Positions 47,201-59,885 of a stretch of DNA of 64,000 nucleotides are shown here, one piece after another. The translations under genes and the position numbers were made by a program. The notes under the pieces are model-generated. The model searched no databases. It saw only the letters and a list, made by a program, of their open reading frames with translations, and was not told the DNA's origin. The stretch's first letter is position 1; each line of letters opens with the position of its first letter. The DNA comes from Epinephelus fuscoguttatus. Taxonomy: Eukaryota; Chordata; Actinopteri; Perciformes; Serranidae. The stretch lies in assembly GCF_011397635.1 (NCBI RefSeq), contig NC_064769.1, positions 18,431,207 to 18,495,206 on the forward strand, in the 5' to 3' direction.

Positions 47201-50200
47201 CGGAAACGAAACCCACCTACTCGCACCCCCCAGCTCCAGGAAGTTACTGAGCACCTGCCCCACATGCCAAAGCAATAATCTGGAACATAACTCCTGTCAT
47301 CCCACACCTCGTCATTTTTACTCTCCCTACCTTGTGTGGATCATTAAACAAGTAACATCTAACGTTAATTAGCGAGTTTTAGAGCTTCTGGTAGTAGGAT
47401 TGTTTTTGCTTTGGGGCAAGCCGTCTTTGTCCCAAACTCAGCTGACTGGCTGCTAGCAAGTTTCATGTAAATGATAATAATGCAATAATATGCCGTACAC
47501 TGGGAAAGACACTATTCTATCTGCATAAAAGTTTCTTGCGGAAAGGTACTTTGCAAATAATTCAGCTTATATTAATATGACTCGACACATCTGGGCTTTT
47601 CTGTTGGATTGCATTAGCCTACTTGTGAAGGGGGTTCATTGAGTTCATGTTAAAGGAACAGTGCAAAATTTCGGAAAACATTTGAGAGGATATAAATGAG
47701 AAGAGTACTACCAGTCTATTATTAAGCAGCGTTTAAAGTTGTAGCTGGTCTAGATATTTTCCTCTGAAAATGTGGTATAAGTACAAAGTTGCAGGGGATG
47801 GAAATATTCAAATATATCAAAATTATAACGGTACTTTGGTACATATTTATATTTAACCTCATTACATTTGATTTTTGGAGTTGGAGTTGAAGTTGACTCA
47901 CTTAGGCCTATTCTTTAATTTCAAGTCTGCAATGTGGTGTTTAAATGTATGGTAATGCATTATATTGAAAGGTGTTTCAATTACTTTGTCCAAAAAAGTC
48001 GACCCTTTCTTTTATATTTGTAAAACAATATATATGAAATGTGCATTTAGTGGCCTTATATAAAGAACTAATGTCATAATGTAATTGGTTTGGATTTATG
48101 TTGTTGCTGGTTGAACTAAGATTATGACGTGATGTGATTTGACACTCGTGCGATGCAGTTTTCTGCTGCTTTGTCACCACCTTGTGGACGAAATGGGAAA
48201 CGCAGACGAGAGGTACTGGCCTCACAATACACACTTTATTCATTACCAAGTGAACACTGACTTTTTTCATGTCACCATTTTGTATGTTTTAGAGTTCCAA
48301 GTAAAACTTTAAGTTTGTTACACCTCATTATCGTCCATTTATGTGAGTAGAGTTTGTGAAATATAAAAGATAGGGATTACAACCTGATAATTAAGTAAAA
48401 TAGCAGCATCAAACAATAAATACTACATAAGTAACTATAGTTGTCAAATAAATGTAAAGGAATAACTATATTATTTAACACTGAAATATAATGGAGTATA
48501 AGCACAAGCCTAAATTGACAATAATTAAGTTTAGTAATGTACTCCACCACTGCAAAATACCAAAACACACAAGCTACACTGATAAATAAATAAACTAATT
48601 GCTTTTTTATGGGCTAAGTGTCCAAATGATACCGGGGGTAAATAAGCATATGGAAATCATTGGCCTTTAATGTCTTTGTTTTTCCTCTGTGCTCAGTACT
48701 TTTCCATTAGACGCCGTCATGTAAATAGCTGCTAGGCTAACAGCGGCTAACACAGCGTAACGGCTAAACTATTTGTTTTGCTAAAGGGAATAAGCGAGAA
48801 GAGCACGTAGTTTGTTTTGACATTAAAATTAATTGAATTATATACATAATAAACTTAGTTTAGCGATGGCACTCTAGTGTCTACTGTCTTTATTTTTTTT
48901 TATTTTTTTTACAAGTGCTCATAGGACCGAGCCAGTTAATTTTCTTTGGTGAAGTTACGATCTTTACAAGCATCTTCAGCGTTTAGCGTTTCTGGTTAGC
49001 GTTAGCTTGTTAGCAGAAATGTGAAGCTAGGTATAAGCTACCATGTCTTCCGCTTTCAAAATAAAAGTCATGGGTTTTATTTTAAATGGGAGCATAGGTT
49101 GCCAATTTTATAGGGATTTGCACTGTATTTTCATAGCATATAAAGCCAAATTAAACAGAGGGTCATTAGAGTTGAACCTAGCTTGGGTTGTTACTTCTTT
49201 GTAACATTATTTGTTAGGCAGACCAGAATAATGGCTAATAATGTAATAATATTATAGCATGCAGAGGGACCAAACCCAAGAACATCTGTCTCTATTGTAT
49301 ATTGCTCAAATGTGTGTAGATCTGCAGAAGTCCCACAAACATTAAGTGTACTGTCAATAGAAATCAGGACAAGTAAGAAAACACAAGGTTTGCTTTAGTA
49401 TTTGCTTTAGGGAAGAAATTGTAGTTTTACAGATAATCTTAACTCAAGGTCCACTAACTACTATTTTGTGTCTTTCATCCTCATCTCAAGCCCTTAATGA
49501 AGACCATGAACTGCACTTAAAAGCTTGGAAAAAGCTAGTAAGTTTGATTATTTTGTCAAAACACTATGTGTCATTTCCAGATAAGCAACAGAGTAGTAAT
49601 GCACACACACATACACATCACCTTACTGAATTGATATAATCACATACAACCACACAATCAATAATTTTGCTCTATAAGCATTGCAAGAATTTGGGGTTTT
49701 ATCAACCTGGGAGCGTTAACATTTTATAATTAAAATATGTTGGATGATTCCAATATTTTTTAAACTCAGCATTTTTAAATTTGTCTACTTTTAAGACAAC
49801 AAAAAAAGGATTCAGTATTTCTCTACCAGTATTCTTGCAGTGTGGAGAAGTCTGTAAAAAACATCATTTAGATCTTCATTTTGGGAAGTAAAATTTACAC
49901 AAATGATTTGCAAGAAATCATACATGAAATATAAACATCCAAATAATAGAAAGGTCATTAATTGGTCAAAACATCGAGTGGATTCATAATCTGATTGTTC
50001 TGAAAATTACAGCTACAGTCCAGAGAAATTACTATACACAATACATTAAAATAAGTCTTATTATTTAGTTTTGTAATAGATAGGATGGTCGAATTGTTTT
50101 ATTAATGCAGCAACAGGCATTGATGATGTAGGCTAATTGGTAATCTAACATTCTTTATCATGTCTGCAATGGGATGTTTATCTGTGATCAGTTATCACAT

Positions 50201-50340
50201 GTCTCTTCTGTATTCGATTTCCAATAATAAAGACCTTTTAATGATAGTTCCCCGTGTAACATCTGTTGTTTGAATCGAAAGGTACACTTTTAATCATGTG
50301 TGACCCCAAATAAAAACATTTTCCATTCTTTTGACTTTTA
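47201..50340. other. Intergenic, between divergent ermp1 and oaz1
   Basis: AT-rich with long poly-T near 48893-48910 and no supportable exon. A CCACAAGGTGG motif (reverse strand, about 48177-48187) resembles a weak CTCF core. Nothing else was recognised. Confidence 0.65.
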
Positions 50341-50499
50341 TTTTGAAGTCGAGTGAAGCGACCAAACGGAAACGTGTAACCTTCACAGCGGGTGACTTGA
50401 CTCCTGGGTTTTGAACCAGCTCCGGACTCACCGATCGTTCATTAGCTTGGTGAGCATAGCAGAGAGCAGTCAGCCCGTCGTGTCTCTACCCGAGGCCGG
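50341..50499 (+). promoter_or_regulatory. oaz1: Likely oaz1 5' UTR / proximal promoter
   Basis: CpG content rises in the 160 bases before the first ATG (TTTGAAGTCGAGTGAAGCGA, CAGCCCGTCGTG, CCCGAGGCCGG). No TATA box is visible. The TSS cannot be fixed. Confidence 0.4.
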
Positions 50500-53400
50500 A
50501 TGGTAAAATCCAACCTCCAGCGGATCCTGAACAGTCATTGCTTTGCTCGCGAGAAAGAAGGAAAACCACAGTCTTTAACTACCATGGCGGATTTGAGTAA
50601 CGGTATCTGTGACATGATTGGGAAGTAAGTATACGACGAAAAACACCTCACCTTGCTAACTGCTAACTGTGGCGTGGGGGAGGGGTGGCTAGGCTAACCT
50701 AGCTAGCAGCCACCGAAAAGCGGAAGTAAAACGCTAGCTAACTTTAAATGTACCGTTTATACGTAATACGCTCTGTAATTGATGTCCCGGCGGTACATGT
50801 TGTGGCAGTCATTGTTAAAATGTTATTTTAAAAAAATGTCACGGTTAAATAAGCCACGGACATTCACTTACTGGCCTTAAAGACGACACGAACAGCATTA
50901 GCTAACGTTAGCTATGAGCATCGTTGAACTTGTAGTACGTCACTGTAGTTAGCTCGCTAACTAGCTAACTAGTTAGCTTCAACATTTTAATGTAGTTAAT
51001 GTTAATTATCGCATGTGAAAGAGAATTTAAATAAACCACAGTGTAGTTAGCCTTTTAGGAGACCACAAAGTCACAAGGGACTTAAATAGGATTATTTCAG
51101 TTCCTCTTACGCTAGGCTGTTAAAATACCAAAGCGACTGCCATTGTAAGAAGAAGGCTGTCATTTCACGGTCAACAACAACTCGCGATGTACGTCACGTC
51201 AAAGAAAGAAAAGGCAAAACAAGGAACAAATGATATCCTGTTGAATTTGGCCCGTAAAGTCATCAGGTGAGCACGTTTATGGCCACGTTGGTCTCATGAT
51301 CTGATATTAGTCAGATTGATCAACGTTATTACGCAACTGACAGGTAAATGCGGCAGCCTCGTGATGGTAGGACCGAGTTATTGCACATAACGATGCAATG
51401 GCTCATGAAACATGAGGTTAAATGTCCCCTCACCCGTCGGAGAAATTGTTATGATTAATATTATTATTATTTGTTTTTTATCCGAAATGTAGAGCACTGT
51501 CTCCGTTTTCTAAATAGTCTCAGCACAGCAAAGTGAAAAGACAGTGGATGGACTTGACTGCTGAATTAATTGTCAGAAGGTTCCAAAGACTAAATTATTA
51601 GGATGTGTTTCATTAATTAATACTTAATAATTTACTTATTTATTTACTTGTTACTGTACTATTTGTATTGCATTTTATGAAACCAGACTCCCAATCTAAA
51701 GGCAAGGAAAATCGTGACTGTGAAGTGACAGCTGTTGAAATATAGTGCTGTTATATTCTATGTTAACTAGGAAAAGCGATCCATTGACAGAAGATTAATT
51801 TTAACCAAAATCGATAATATAGTTGTTGTATTTGTCCTTTTTTTCCCTAAAATAAATGGCAAAAAAATCCCTGGATTCTCCATTACAGAGGATATGATGT
51901 CTTTCTTTGTCATGACATATAAACTAAATATTTTCATTTGTTTGTTAGCTCTAGACTGTCATTTTAAAACATTCTCCAGACCTTTCACAATCTATAATGG
52001 GCAATTTTAACTTTTTTTTTTTCCCTGAACTGTCATCAACAAAATGCACAATCAAATAATAAGATAAGTCTTAAATAATACGTTATCTTATGTGTTGGTA
52101 AGTTGTTTGTTTTCAACTGATTATTTGAGCAAAAATGCCAACCATTTTCTAGTTATCTAATTTCCTCAGCTTCTCTCTTGTGAGGATTATCTTATTTTCT
52201 TATTGTCTTTTTGTCTTATCATACAGAAAACAGAGTACCTTCAGGGTTTGGACAAAATAGGCCATTTAGTGACATCACATTGTGCTGTAGGAAAATAATA
52301 ATGGGTGTTTTTCACAATTAATAATAACCGCCAGAATGCCAGGAATACTAGTCGCAGCCCAAATATGAACCAGCTTAAGAAGATCCTTTCATGTTTGTAA
52401 CAATAATAAAAAAATACCCCTCTATTTTACAGTGTGTTATAGGTCACTATATACAGTGTATTTACCCGGCCGTTTGGGAAACACTAAAACAATGAAGATT
52501 TCGTTTGTAGTAGATGTCAGGGGCTTTTCAACAGCTTAACTCACCATGGCTGTTTCAACCAACAACACTGAAATTTGAGCTCAGCAATATGTGTCTGGGT
52601 TTGTGTTTTCAGCAGCAAATATTTTTGGTTGGTTGCCTTCAGCCGCATCCTGCTGTGCTGGTGCACCGCTCTTTATTTCTGTTAACAACCCTGCAAACAC
52701 AGTGCCATTGTTTTGAGGAACATAAACTGTAAGTGGTTTGAGAGAGCAGCACCCAGTCCTGCTTGTGCAACATGTGTTGTGGATGCTAGAAGCTGCAATA
52801 TTTGGTGAAGTTTACAACTTGGAAAAACTCGTTTGGGTTGTCAGCAATGGATAATCTTACTTTATTGCCAATAAAACCAAACAGCCTGTCGTTAGTGTGC
52901 AGTGGTACATGAGCACATTTGAGCAACAGCAACTCAAGTCATTAGCATAATCTCAGAAGATGCTGCATGTGCACTTCATCGCACTGTGCAAATTTAGATT
53001 GCTTGTCAGAGTCTATATTTGTCGTTAGATCCCATGACATGTTTTTGAGGTTGTAGTTCCATATTAAAAAAAAATTCCCTGATGTGTACCTATTGAGACA
53101 TATGTTTTGTGGGTTTTGATTTTTTTTCTGGTACAGTGTTGTGATTATGTCCTCCTCTGTCCCACCCTCCAGCCTGTCCCTGCACTGTAGTAGTACCCGC
53201 AGCCCGGGGCCTCTGTGGTGCTCCTGATGCCCCTCTCCCACCCCTGAAGATCCCAGGTGGGCGAGGGAATGGCACACGGGATCACACTCCTTCAGCTCGG
53301 CCACTCCACTCAGTAAGTCTAGACACATACACTCACTGTCTGACTGCTGAAAAGCAGTCAGAGGACCTAAAACGCAGATGCAGAAATGAGAGAGAGCTGT

Positions 53401-55009
53401 TTTTTGAGGAAGAAAAAAGTCAATAAATGGAGCTGAATCATTTTCCTGTCACCTGATGTTTTGTCCGAAGTTTAACCGCTGGGTTTTACTTGATTTAATC
53501 ATCTACGCTCAGCAGTGACACATTTTTCAAATTCTTTTCCCCCAAGAGTTCAGTTAATTTGTAAGTTCAGTTTCTCTGCTTGACCAGAGCTTCAGGTGCA
53601 GTAACAGGGCTCGCATGGATGCAATTGTTTTGACCGACATACTATCTACACAGCACGTTTAATGTCACCCACTGCTATTTTTAGATGCGTTACTAGTGTT
53701 TGTGTTTCCAGGATCGTAAGTTGACTGTAACGGAGGAGCCAGCAGGGAATGGTCGCCCTGGGATACTCCACTTCCAAAGTCGTCCCACCGTTACCAAGAC
53801 AATACAGTGGGATGCTGTCCTGAGCAGCAGCGCACTCTACGTGGAGATACCTCTTGACCCTCTTCCTGAAGGCAGTAAGGAGAGGTAAGGCCAGGTTTTT
53901 TGTAGGTCTTAAAGGGACAGTTCACCCCCAAATTGAAAATACATATCTTTTCCTCTTACTTGAAGTGCTGTTTGGCAATCTAGATTGTTCTAGTGTAAGT
54001 TGCAGAAAAAGATATCAGTCCAAGAGATGTCTGCTTTCTCTCAGTATAATGGAACTACATGGCACTTGGCTTGTGGTGCTCAAAGTGCCAAAAAATACAT
54101 TGGAAAAATTCAACAGCAATGTCTCTTTCCAGGAATTGTTACCCTGTTACTCAAGCTAATCAAGTTAATCAATAGGCCCTGTTGTGAGTAATTTCACGCA
54201 GGACTACTTTCATTTTATTGAGCCACATCCACCAACCATCGCGCATAAGGAAGCGTGCATCTACTCATGAACAAGAGGCTTTTGGTCGTGATGGTGTGTG
54301 ATGTAATCTTTAATGGCATCCTCTGCTGAGCTCTAACGTTAGCTAGCTGAGTAGTGCTAGGTGAGCTAGCTACAGTTGTTGGGTGTATTTTAGTAAAAAG
54401 AAAACAGTTCCTACATGAAACTGCTCACTATAAGGTCTTTGGATTATAACCGGGTCATGATTTCTGGAAAGAGACATTGCTGCTGAGTTTCTCAAATGTA
54501 TATTCTTGGCGCTTTGAGCACCACAAGCTGAGCACTTGGGGGGAAGCCAGCACAGAGCGTTTAAAACAACCAGTAAATACACAAGGTTTTACAGGATACG
54601 TGCAAGATTCAATCTGTTGTGTTCCTGGGCCTGCATATAAAGAGGTTGTTTTCCATTTTCTAACCTAAGCTGTGCATTGTTCTCCTCCAGCTTTGCGGCT
54701 CTCTTGGAGTATGCTGAAGAACATCTGAAAGTCGTTAGCGTGTTTGTCTGCTTTTACAAGAACAGAGATGATCGTGGTATGTGTTGACAGCCCTGTTTAG
54801 CTCCACCACACCTTTTTCATTCAACTTAAATAATGATTTTGGCTTCTGTGTTTTGACGTTCATTCTTTATTCTTGCAGCTAAGCTGGTGCGTACATTCAG
54901 TTTCCTGGGCTTTGAGATTGTGAAACCGGGCCATGCCCTCGTCCCGCCTCGACCCGATGTATTCTTCATGGCCTACAATTTTGACAGGGACTCCTCAGAT
55001 GAGGAGTAG
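50500..55009 (+). CDS. oaz1: oaz1-type ornithine decarboxylase antizyme, programmed +1 frameshift, 217 aa
   Basis: Exons 50500-50624, 53173-53312, 53712-53884, 54691-54776 and 54879-55009; one base is skipped at 53225 to give 217 residues. ORF1 starts [20 protein letters not shown] and ends WCS at 53224, followed by UGA. The main frame resumes [20 protein letters not shown] and continues through [57 protein letters not shown] and DSSDEE. Antizyme binds ornithine decarboxylase monomers, inhibits the enzyme, sends it to the 26S proteasome without ubiquitin and lowers polyamine uptake; high polyamine promotes the frameshift. The [15 protein letters not shown]-terminus is type 1 rather than OAZ2. 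A second in-frame ATG at 50584 (ACCATGG context) parallels the known internal start of OAZ1. Which fish paralogue (oaz1a or oaz1b) cannot be decided here. A standard single-frame gene caller would break it at the UGA. Confidence 0.96.
50625..53172 (+). other. oaz1: oaz1 intron 1
   Basis: A 2.5-kb intron with donor GTAAGT and acceptor CCACCCTCCAG. 51760-52170 holds a worn copy of the CTGAAAC/GATTAAT-type repeat. The rest is AT-rich with no feature I recognise. Confidence 0.65.
53222..53283 (+). promoter_or_regulatory. oaz1: Antizyme +1 frameshift site and 3' pseudoknot
   Basis: TCC (53222-53224) then UGA (53225-53227) and U form the conserved antizyme shift site. Downstream, stem 1 pairs CCCACC (53237-53242) with GGTGGG (53256-53261). 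Stem 2 pairs GATCCC (53249-53254), inside the first loop, with GGGATC (53278-53283), giving an H-type pseudoknot. This is the arrangement known to stimulate mammalian OAZ1 shifting; polyamine control is known for the family and inferred here. The first stem begins 9 bases after the stop codon. Confidence 0.93.
53909..54540. mobile_element. Truncated long-hairpin TTAA element in oaz1 intron 3
   Basis: It starts TTAAAGGGACAGTTCACCCC. Its left arm (ATGGCACTTGGCTTGTGGTG CTCAAAGTGCC, about 54058-54090) is inverted as GGCGCTTTGAGCACCACAAGC (54508-54528), with further pairing between about 54110-54215 and 54400-54490. The right arm stops at about 54540, so the outer right end is missing. An intact relative is at 62001-62619. 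Confidence 0.85.
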
Positions 55010-56012
55010 CCCTCTGGACAGCCCCTCCAGCTCTGGCTTACTTCCCCCCTTTCTTCCCATTGTACGTTTGTCCATCCCATCCCCGCTTACTCGTATACAC
55101 CACCGTCTGTGTTTAAACCCTCAGCGGTAGCTCTCTGTATGCAAGTATTCATTTCCCCCATGCTTTTTGTGTTCAAGGGAATATGTAAGATGTGCATCTC
55201 CTGTTTCCACCATCTATCCTTGTGTGTTTTATTATACTGTTTTCATTGAAGATTAATCGATGTCATCATCTAAAAGAGGAGGGAACCTTTGTTTTTTGGA
55301 CTTACAATCATATTACAGTCGTCATAGCGTTCTGGTATAATTTCCATTTCCTGTCAAGTCTTTGTTTTTATTGATATTTCCTTTTCATGATAGAGTAAGA
55401 TGGAGGATTCTTCATTTCTTGAATGTACAATTAAAAGGTCATCAGGTTTACACTCGGGTACTCCAGCTTTCTTTTGATTGGCACCATAATGACGTTAAAT
55501 TTGTCCCATGTTTTCCTTCTCTCTGAATCAAACAGCAAATGCATTTCAGCGGGACCAGTTTTACTTTGTAGCACTAACATCCTCTTAAAAGTATTTGGAT
55601 TTCTGAAACGTTACCTCTGAGTGGCGGCCCTAATAATTGGTACTTCTCGGCTGGATAGTGAAACCGTTTAGACTAGAGAGGAGTGAAAAGATGAATGCTG
55701 TTCATGTGTCTGATGGTGAGCACTTCAGTTTCAAGTTAAAGATCCTATGATGAGTGTACTGGTACAACGCGAAAGGAGAGTGAATAATCCAAAGTGCTTT
55801 TGCTCCTGTCTGCCATGTATACCTGACGATATTGTAGTATTTTGTTTTTGGGGGTTGAAAAAAAAAATGCTGTGATGTTATGATTGGATTTTATCTCTTT
55901 TCTTTTGGATTAGCATTCCTTTAACTTTTCTTTTCATGATAGTATTGAGTTTGTTGTTCACCTGCATAGTGGTACCTGTTGTGCTTCTGTGATAATAAAA
56001 CAAACAAAAAAC
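55010..56012 (+). other. oaz1: oaz1 3' UTR
   Basis: From the stop to just past AATAAA at 55994. An earlier variant signal AATTAAA lies at about 55428-55434, so two transcript lengths are possible. No coding sequence. Confidence 0.65.
55994..55999 (+). terminator. oaz1: Poly(A) signal AATAAA, likely oaz1
   Basis: GATAATAAAACAAACA context, followed by GT-rich TTTGTTTGCCTCCGTATGTG. Confidence 0.6.
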
Positions 56013-56461
56013 AATCCTTTGTTTGCCTCCGTATGTGCTTACCAATGCATTTAACTAAACTCCAAAGTGTCTTTTTGTTAGGGTTAGAAGAAAATCTGCA
56101 AATCTCTTCTTTTTGTTGCATGTTTAAATTCAATATCCAGACAGCGTATTTAGTATTTGTGTGTAAAACTTGTGGGTTTTTTTCTCTGCTCAGTGTAACT
56201 GCCAGAGGTGCGAAATGTTACTGAGCACCGCAGAGGTGGATTTAAAAGCGCATACATTTATTACACAATCATCTGATATACATAATGCTTGTATGTATCT
56301 TTACAACCTAAAAGAGGATATTATAAAACACATTTGATTTGCACTAAAACTCTACTTAACATCCTGTGTTTTGTGTAGTTGTGTCTGCAAAAACTGAAAA
56401 AATCAGGTCAGTTACAAAAGACTTAACGGCAGACATCCAGAGCATGTCCTGTGTCTTCACA

Positions 56462-56473
56462 CCACCAGGGGGC
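56462..56473 (+). promoter_or_regulatory. CTCF-like core motif CCACCAGGGGGC
   Basis: Twelve bases match the strong vertebrate CTCF core. It lies about 460 bases beyond the oaz1 poly(A) signal, between oaz1 and uhrf2. This is a motif match only; no binding is implied by sequence alone. Confidence 0.45.
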
Positions 56474-56860
56474 TCCACAGGACACTGAACTACACATGAC
56501 TGTTTAACAGCTGATGTTAAAGTTGTATCTGCAGTTTACACCAGTGTTAGAAACTAATGTATTTACATAACCCATGTAACCCAACTTAAATCTTTGTGAT
56601 AAACTAGTGACCTCGTGTTATTTCCAGTATCACTCTGCCTATCTTTAACCTGAACAGAGGTCCCACCAGGAAGAACAACTCATAAAGAGCCGTGTGGGTG
56701 TGCAGAGCCTTTACTGAAGACAGCAGCAACATGTGGTTCTCTTGATTAAGCAAAATTGTTGCTAGTTTACAGGCCTTTGTTTCCACAGCAGCCATTTTGA
56801 CTTGTCACAGTAGGAAAATCACAGGTGTTACTAATAACATTAACGACAGCTCTGTTGCTA

Positions 56861-57387
56861 CAGAGTTCCTGCAGTTTAAGGCAAGTTAGATTTAAGAGTT
56901 GTTTAATGTCACTTGGAATTAAATTTAAGACCAATTTTACAATAAGCAAAACTGAAGAAAAAAATTGAAAAACATAACTTTTTTCTACTTCAAAGGCTGA
57001 AAGTAAAACCTTCTAGAGTGAAGCACATAGAAAACAGTGGACATATTGTATTACCAAAAAGTATCTATTTGGTTTGCCTTTAAAAAGCTTCATCATTTGT
57101 CATTTGATTTGATTAATGTAACAGAGTGTTGTTGGTTCCTCTATCCTGATCTGTGTGATGTTAATACAAGAGGCATTCTGTGAATTATTTAAAAATAGTT
57201 ATTACAAATGATTTTAAGATATTACAATGCAACCTCAAAAGATTCATAATATCCTACATTCCACGTCTCACGACTTTAAGACTTCTAAAAGAGGGATTTA
57301 AGACATTATAATACCAATCAAGGCTTAATTTTTAGATTATCGAATTTAATGGCTTTTAAGGCTTTCTAAGGATCTGTGGGAACCCTG
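56861..57387. mobile_element. hAT-like element (CAGRGTTCC ends) inside an older repeat
   Basis: Left CAGAGTTCCTGCAGTTTAAG and reversed right CAGGGTTCCCACAGATCCTT are inverted over about 14 bases; the interior repeats TTTAAGAC-type motifs. Flanks AATCACAGGTGTTACTAATA (left) and ATGTGAGCCAGCATGAACAC-like sequence (right, about 57408) appear to be the two halves of another common teleost repeat that it split. Confidence 0.65.
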
Positions 57388-57799
57388 CTCCCAGTAAGCA
57401 ATGGCAGTGTGAGCCAGCATGAACACCAGGACCTTGAATTGAAGCAGCTAAATGGAATTCAGCCATCCTTGCTCCCATTTCCACCATTGTGTTTCCGACT
57501 GTTACATGTCAAAGTCTTCTGCAATAAAAGGGCTTTTGTTGTTTAAATGAAATTTATGTAATATGTAAAGTCATATGTAGGCACGGTGTAATCTGCTGGA
57601 GACCTGCTTCATTTGAAATGTTATTTCCACTACTCATTGGCTGAGGATGTTCAGGATAAAGTGTTTATTTACAGCATAAAAATCTTTAAAATTCCTCTTA
57701 AAAACCACCCAGCTGTTTATTTTTTCCAATCAATTTCAAAAATATGTATTACTATAACTGCTATTATTATTATTACTACCGTTTTTGGTGTTTTCCTTT

Positions 57800-57826
57800 C
57801 CACACACACACACATACACACACACA
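57800..57826. repeat. Short interrupted (CA)n tract
   Basis: CACACACACACACATACACA and further CA units. Confidence 0.9.
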
Positions 57827-59644
57827 ATCATAAACATGTGCCATATTTTACATATTTCCCAAAACTTAACTGCTTCTGGAGATATTATCCTTAGAATTAT
57901 TAGGACTATTATTTCATCCATTTTTTCTGTTATGCCCTACATATATGTATCATGTTAAATTCTGTATGTCACCTTATTTTCTTTGTCTGTCCTGAAGATA
58001 TTTATTCCCCATTCCTATCATGGTTGTACCTGTAAAGCAGCCACTGTTTTGCACTTTGTTTTGTATTTTGCACCAATAAAAACTAAGTAAAATAAATAAA
58101 AACCTTTAAAAAGCTTTCACTTTCTTTTCAATATCACAAGGAAACACTGCCTGTTTAACATATCTATAGAAAGAACAAGAAAAAAACCCCCACACATTTA
58201 CCATCTGCATCAACAAAAAAGTCATGGTGTCATTTACAGCCACCTGAACAAAGTATCTGACACCAAGAGTTTTTTGGAAAATGTAACGTATGGAGACCAC
58301 CAGCCTAAAATCTGCATAACAGAAAAAAACGTAAAATAAATGTCTTTATATATGTCTGCTTTTCAGGGGAATTTTTATTTTTCATTTTCTAATTAAAAAA
58401 AGAAAACAATGATTAGTTGGCCAGATGTCACAGAGCTGTAATTAACATCACTGTAAATGAAACCACTTTAGTTGTGCGTTTAATTTCATGGTGCACATTA
58501 GCATCACTCGTAATCTTTTGACTTCACATTTTACACTGAAATTTAAAGTCATAAGCTTCATGAAATCACACCAGACAAAAAGAGAAGAAGTGTTCGTTAT
58601 TTTTCTGGAATCCAAATATTTAATAGGTACATATCAAGTATTATTATGACATGTATAAAATTTCAGATCACAATATGAAGCATGAAACTCCTCAGACTGG
58701 CATATGCTGCAAATGTTTGAGGTCGCCACATAAAAATGACTAATGATTAAAATAGAAGAGAAGCAACTAAAATGGTAGAAAAATGGCATACAGACATAGA
58801 TAATAGTAAGCATTCTAGGAAAAATTAAATGCAACTTTTCAAACTTTTTTCTTCAATAGAGTGCAATAAAAATAAAAAACAACACAGCACTGAAGCCAAG
58901 CGTCCACAAGACGTCTAAAAATTGTTAGTACTGTAGGCTCACGGAGGGCAGAGGACAGCGGAGAGAGGAGGAGAGGAGGAGAGGGAGAGAAGGTCACAGC
59001 AGAGAAAGAAACGAGGGCTATTAGCTTGCCAGTCAATGCGGGGAGAACAAAAAAAAAAAAATCTTTGAACAAGATTGAACAACAGTGGAAGAAATGCACA
59101 TCACAGTTAGCTTTAAAGACCATAGTAGCTTTTGTACTTGCATGTTGTTGATAAAAGAGACAAAAAAAAAATCCTGAATGACTGAACGGAAACAAGGAAA
59201 TCACCACAAACAAACAAACAGCCGGCCAATGAGAGGGGGGATCTGAGTGTCAACAGAGCAGTAAGAAACTGTTGTGTACAGCAGCGTGTTTTCTGTCATT
59301 GTCTCCGCTCTACACTAAACATGGCAACGCCTGGAAAGGCTGTTACAGGTGAGCGTGACAGTGTCGATGAAGGAGGGCTACATTTTCCCACAAAACCAGC
59401 TCAAGTGTTGAAACTGTTTCGGTTACATTATCTGAAATTCGGCACAGGTCTGTGCTACTGCTCTCTGCGGGACATTTTTGTTTTAGTTCCTGCCAACCCT
59501 GGACATTTTAAAGTACCATATCTGCACTGAACAAGATGCAAGCTGCATCGGCTGTTAGATAGAAAACATTTTTAACTCAGGCTGTAAAACATGTATGTGT
59601 GATGCTGTGTCAGATCTAACAAAACATGAAGATAACCCATAACT

Positions 59645-59885
59645 ATGGCTGAAACTAATGATAATTTACCATTGATTAATATGATTATTTTGTCCAAAGT
59701 GACGTCTCCAAATTGCGTCTCTTGTCCAACAGTCTAAACCCAAAACTCCTCATTTACTATCATAAATGAAAAAGCAGCAAATCCTCACATTTAAGGAGCT
59801 ACAACCAGCAAATGTTTGACATCTGCTTTACTAAAATTTTCTTTTGATTGACTTATCAATTCATCGATTAGTCGCTGGAGCTCTA
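59645..59885. repeat. Dispersed repeat fragment, same family as 42342-43293
   Basis: Begins TATGGCTGAAACTAATGATA and ends TCGATTAGTCGCTGGAGCTCTAA. The middle has ATCCTCACATTTAAGGAGCT, the reverse-type arrangement of a common perch-like repeat. Non-coding. Confidence 0.65.

Noticed and set aside
52942-53328. 128-codon reverse-strand open frame over oaz1 exon 2
   Set aside because: It is the shadow of the antizyme exon and pseudoknot region; the + strand has clear splice sites and family homology.
58070-58105. Poly(A) cluster as the 3' end of a further + strand gene
   Set aside because: No + strand coding exon could be found between oaz1 and this site, so the AATAAA run is probably just A-rich sequence or a repeat tail.
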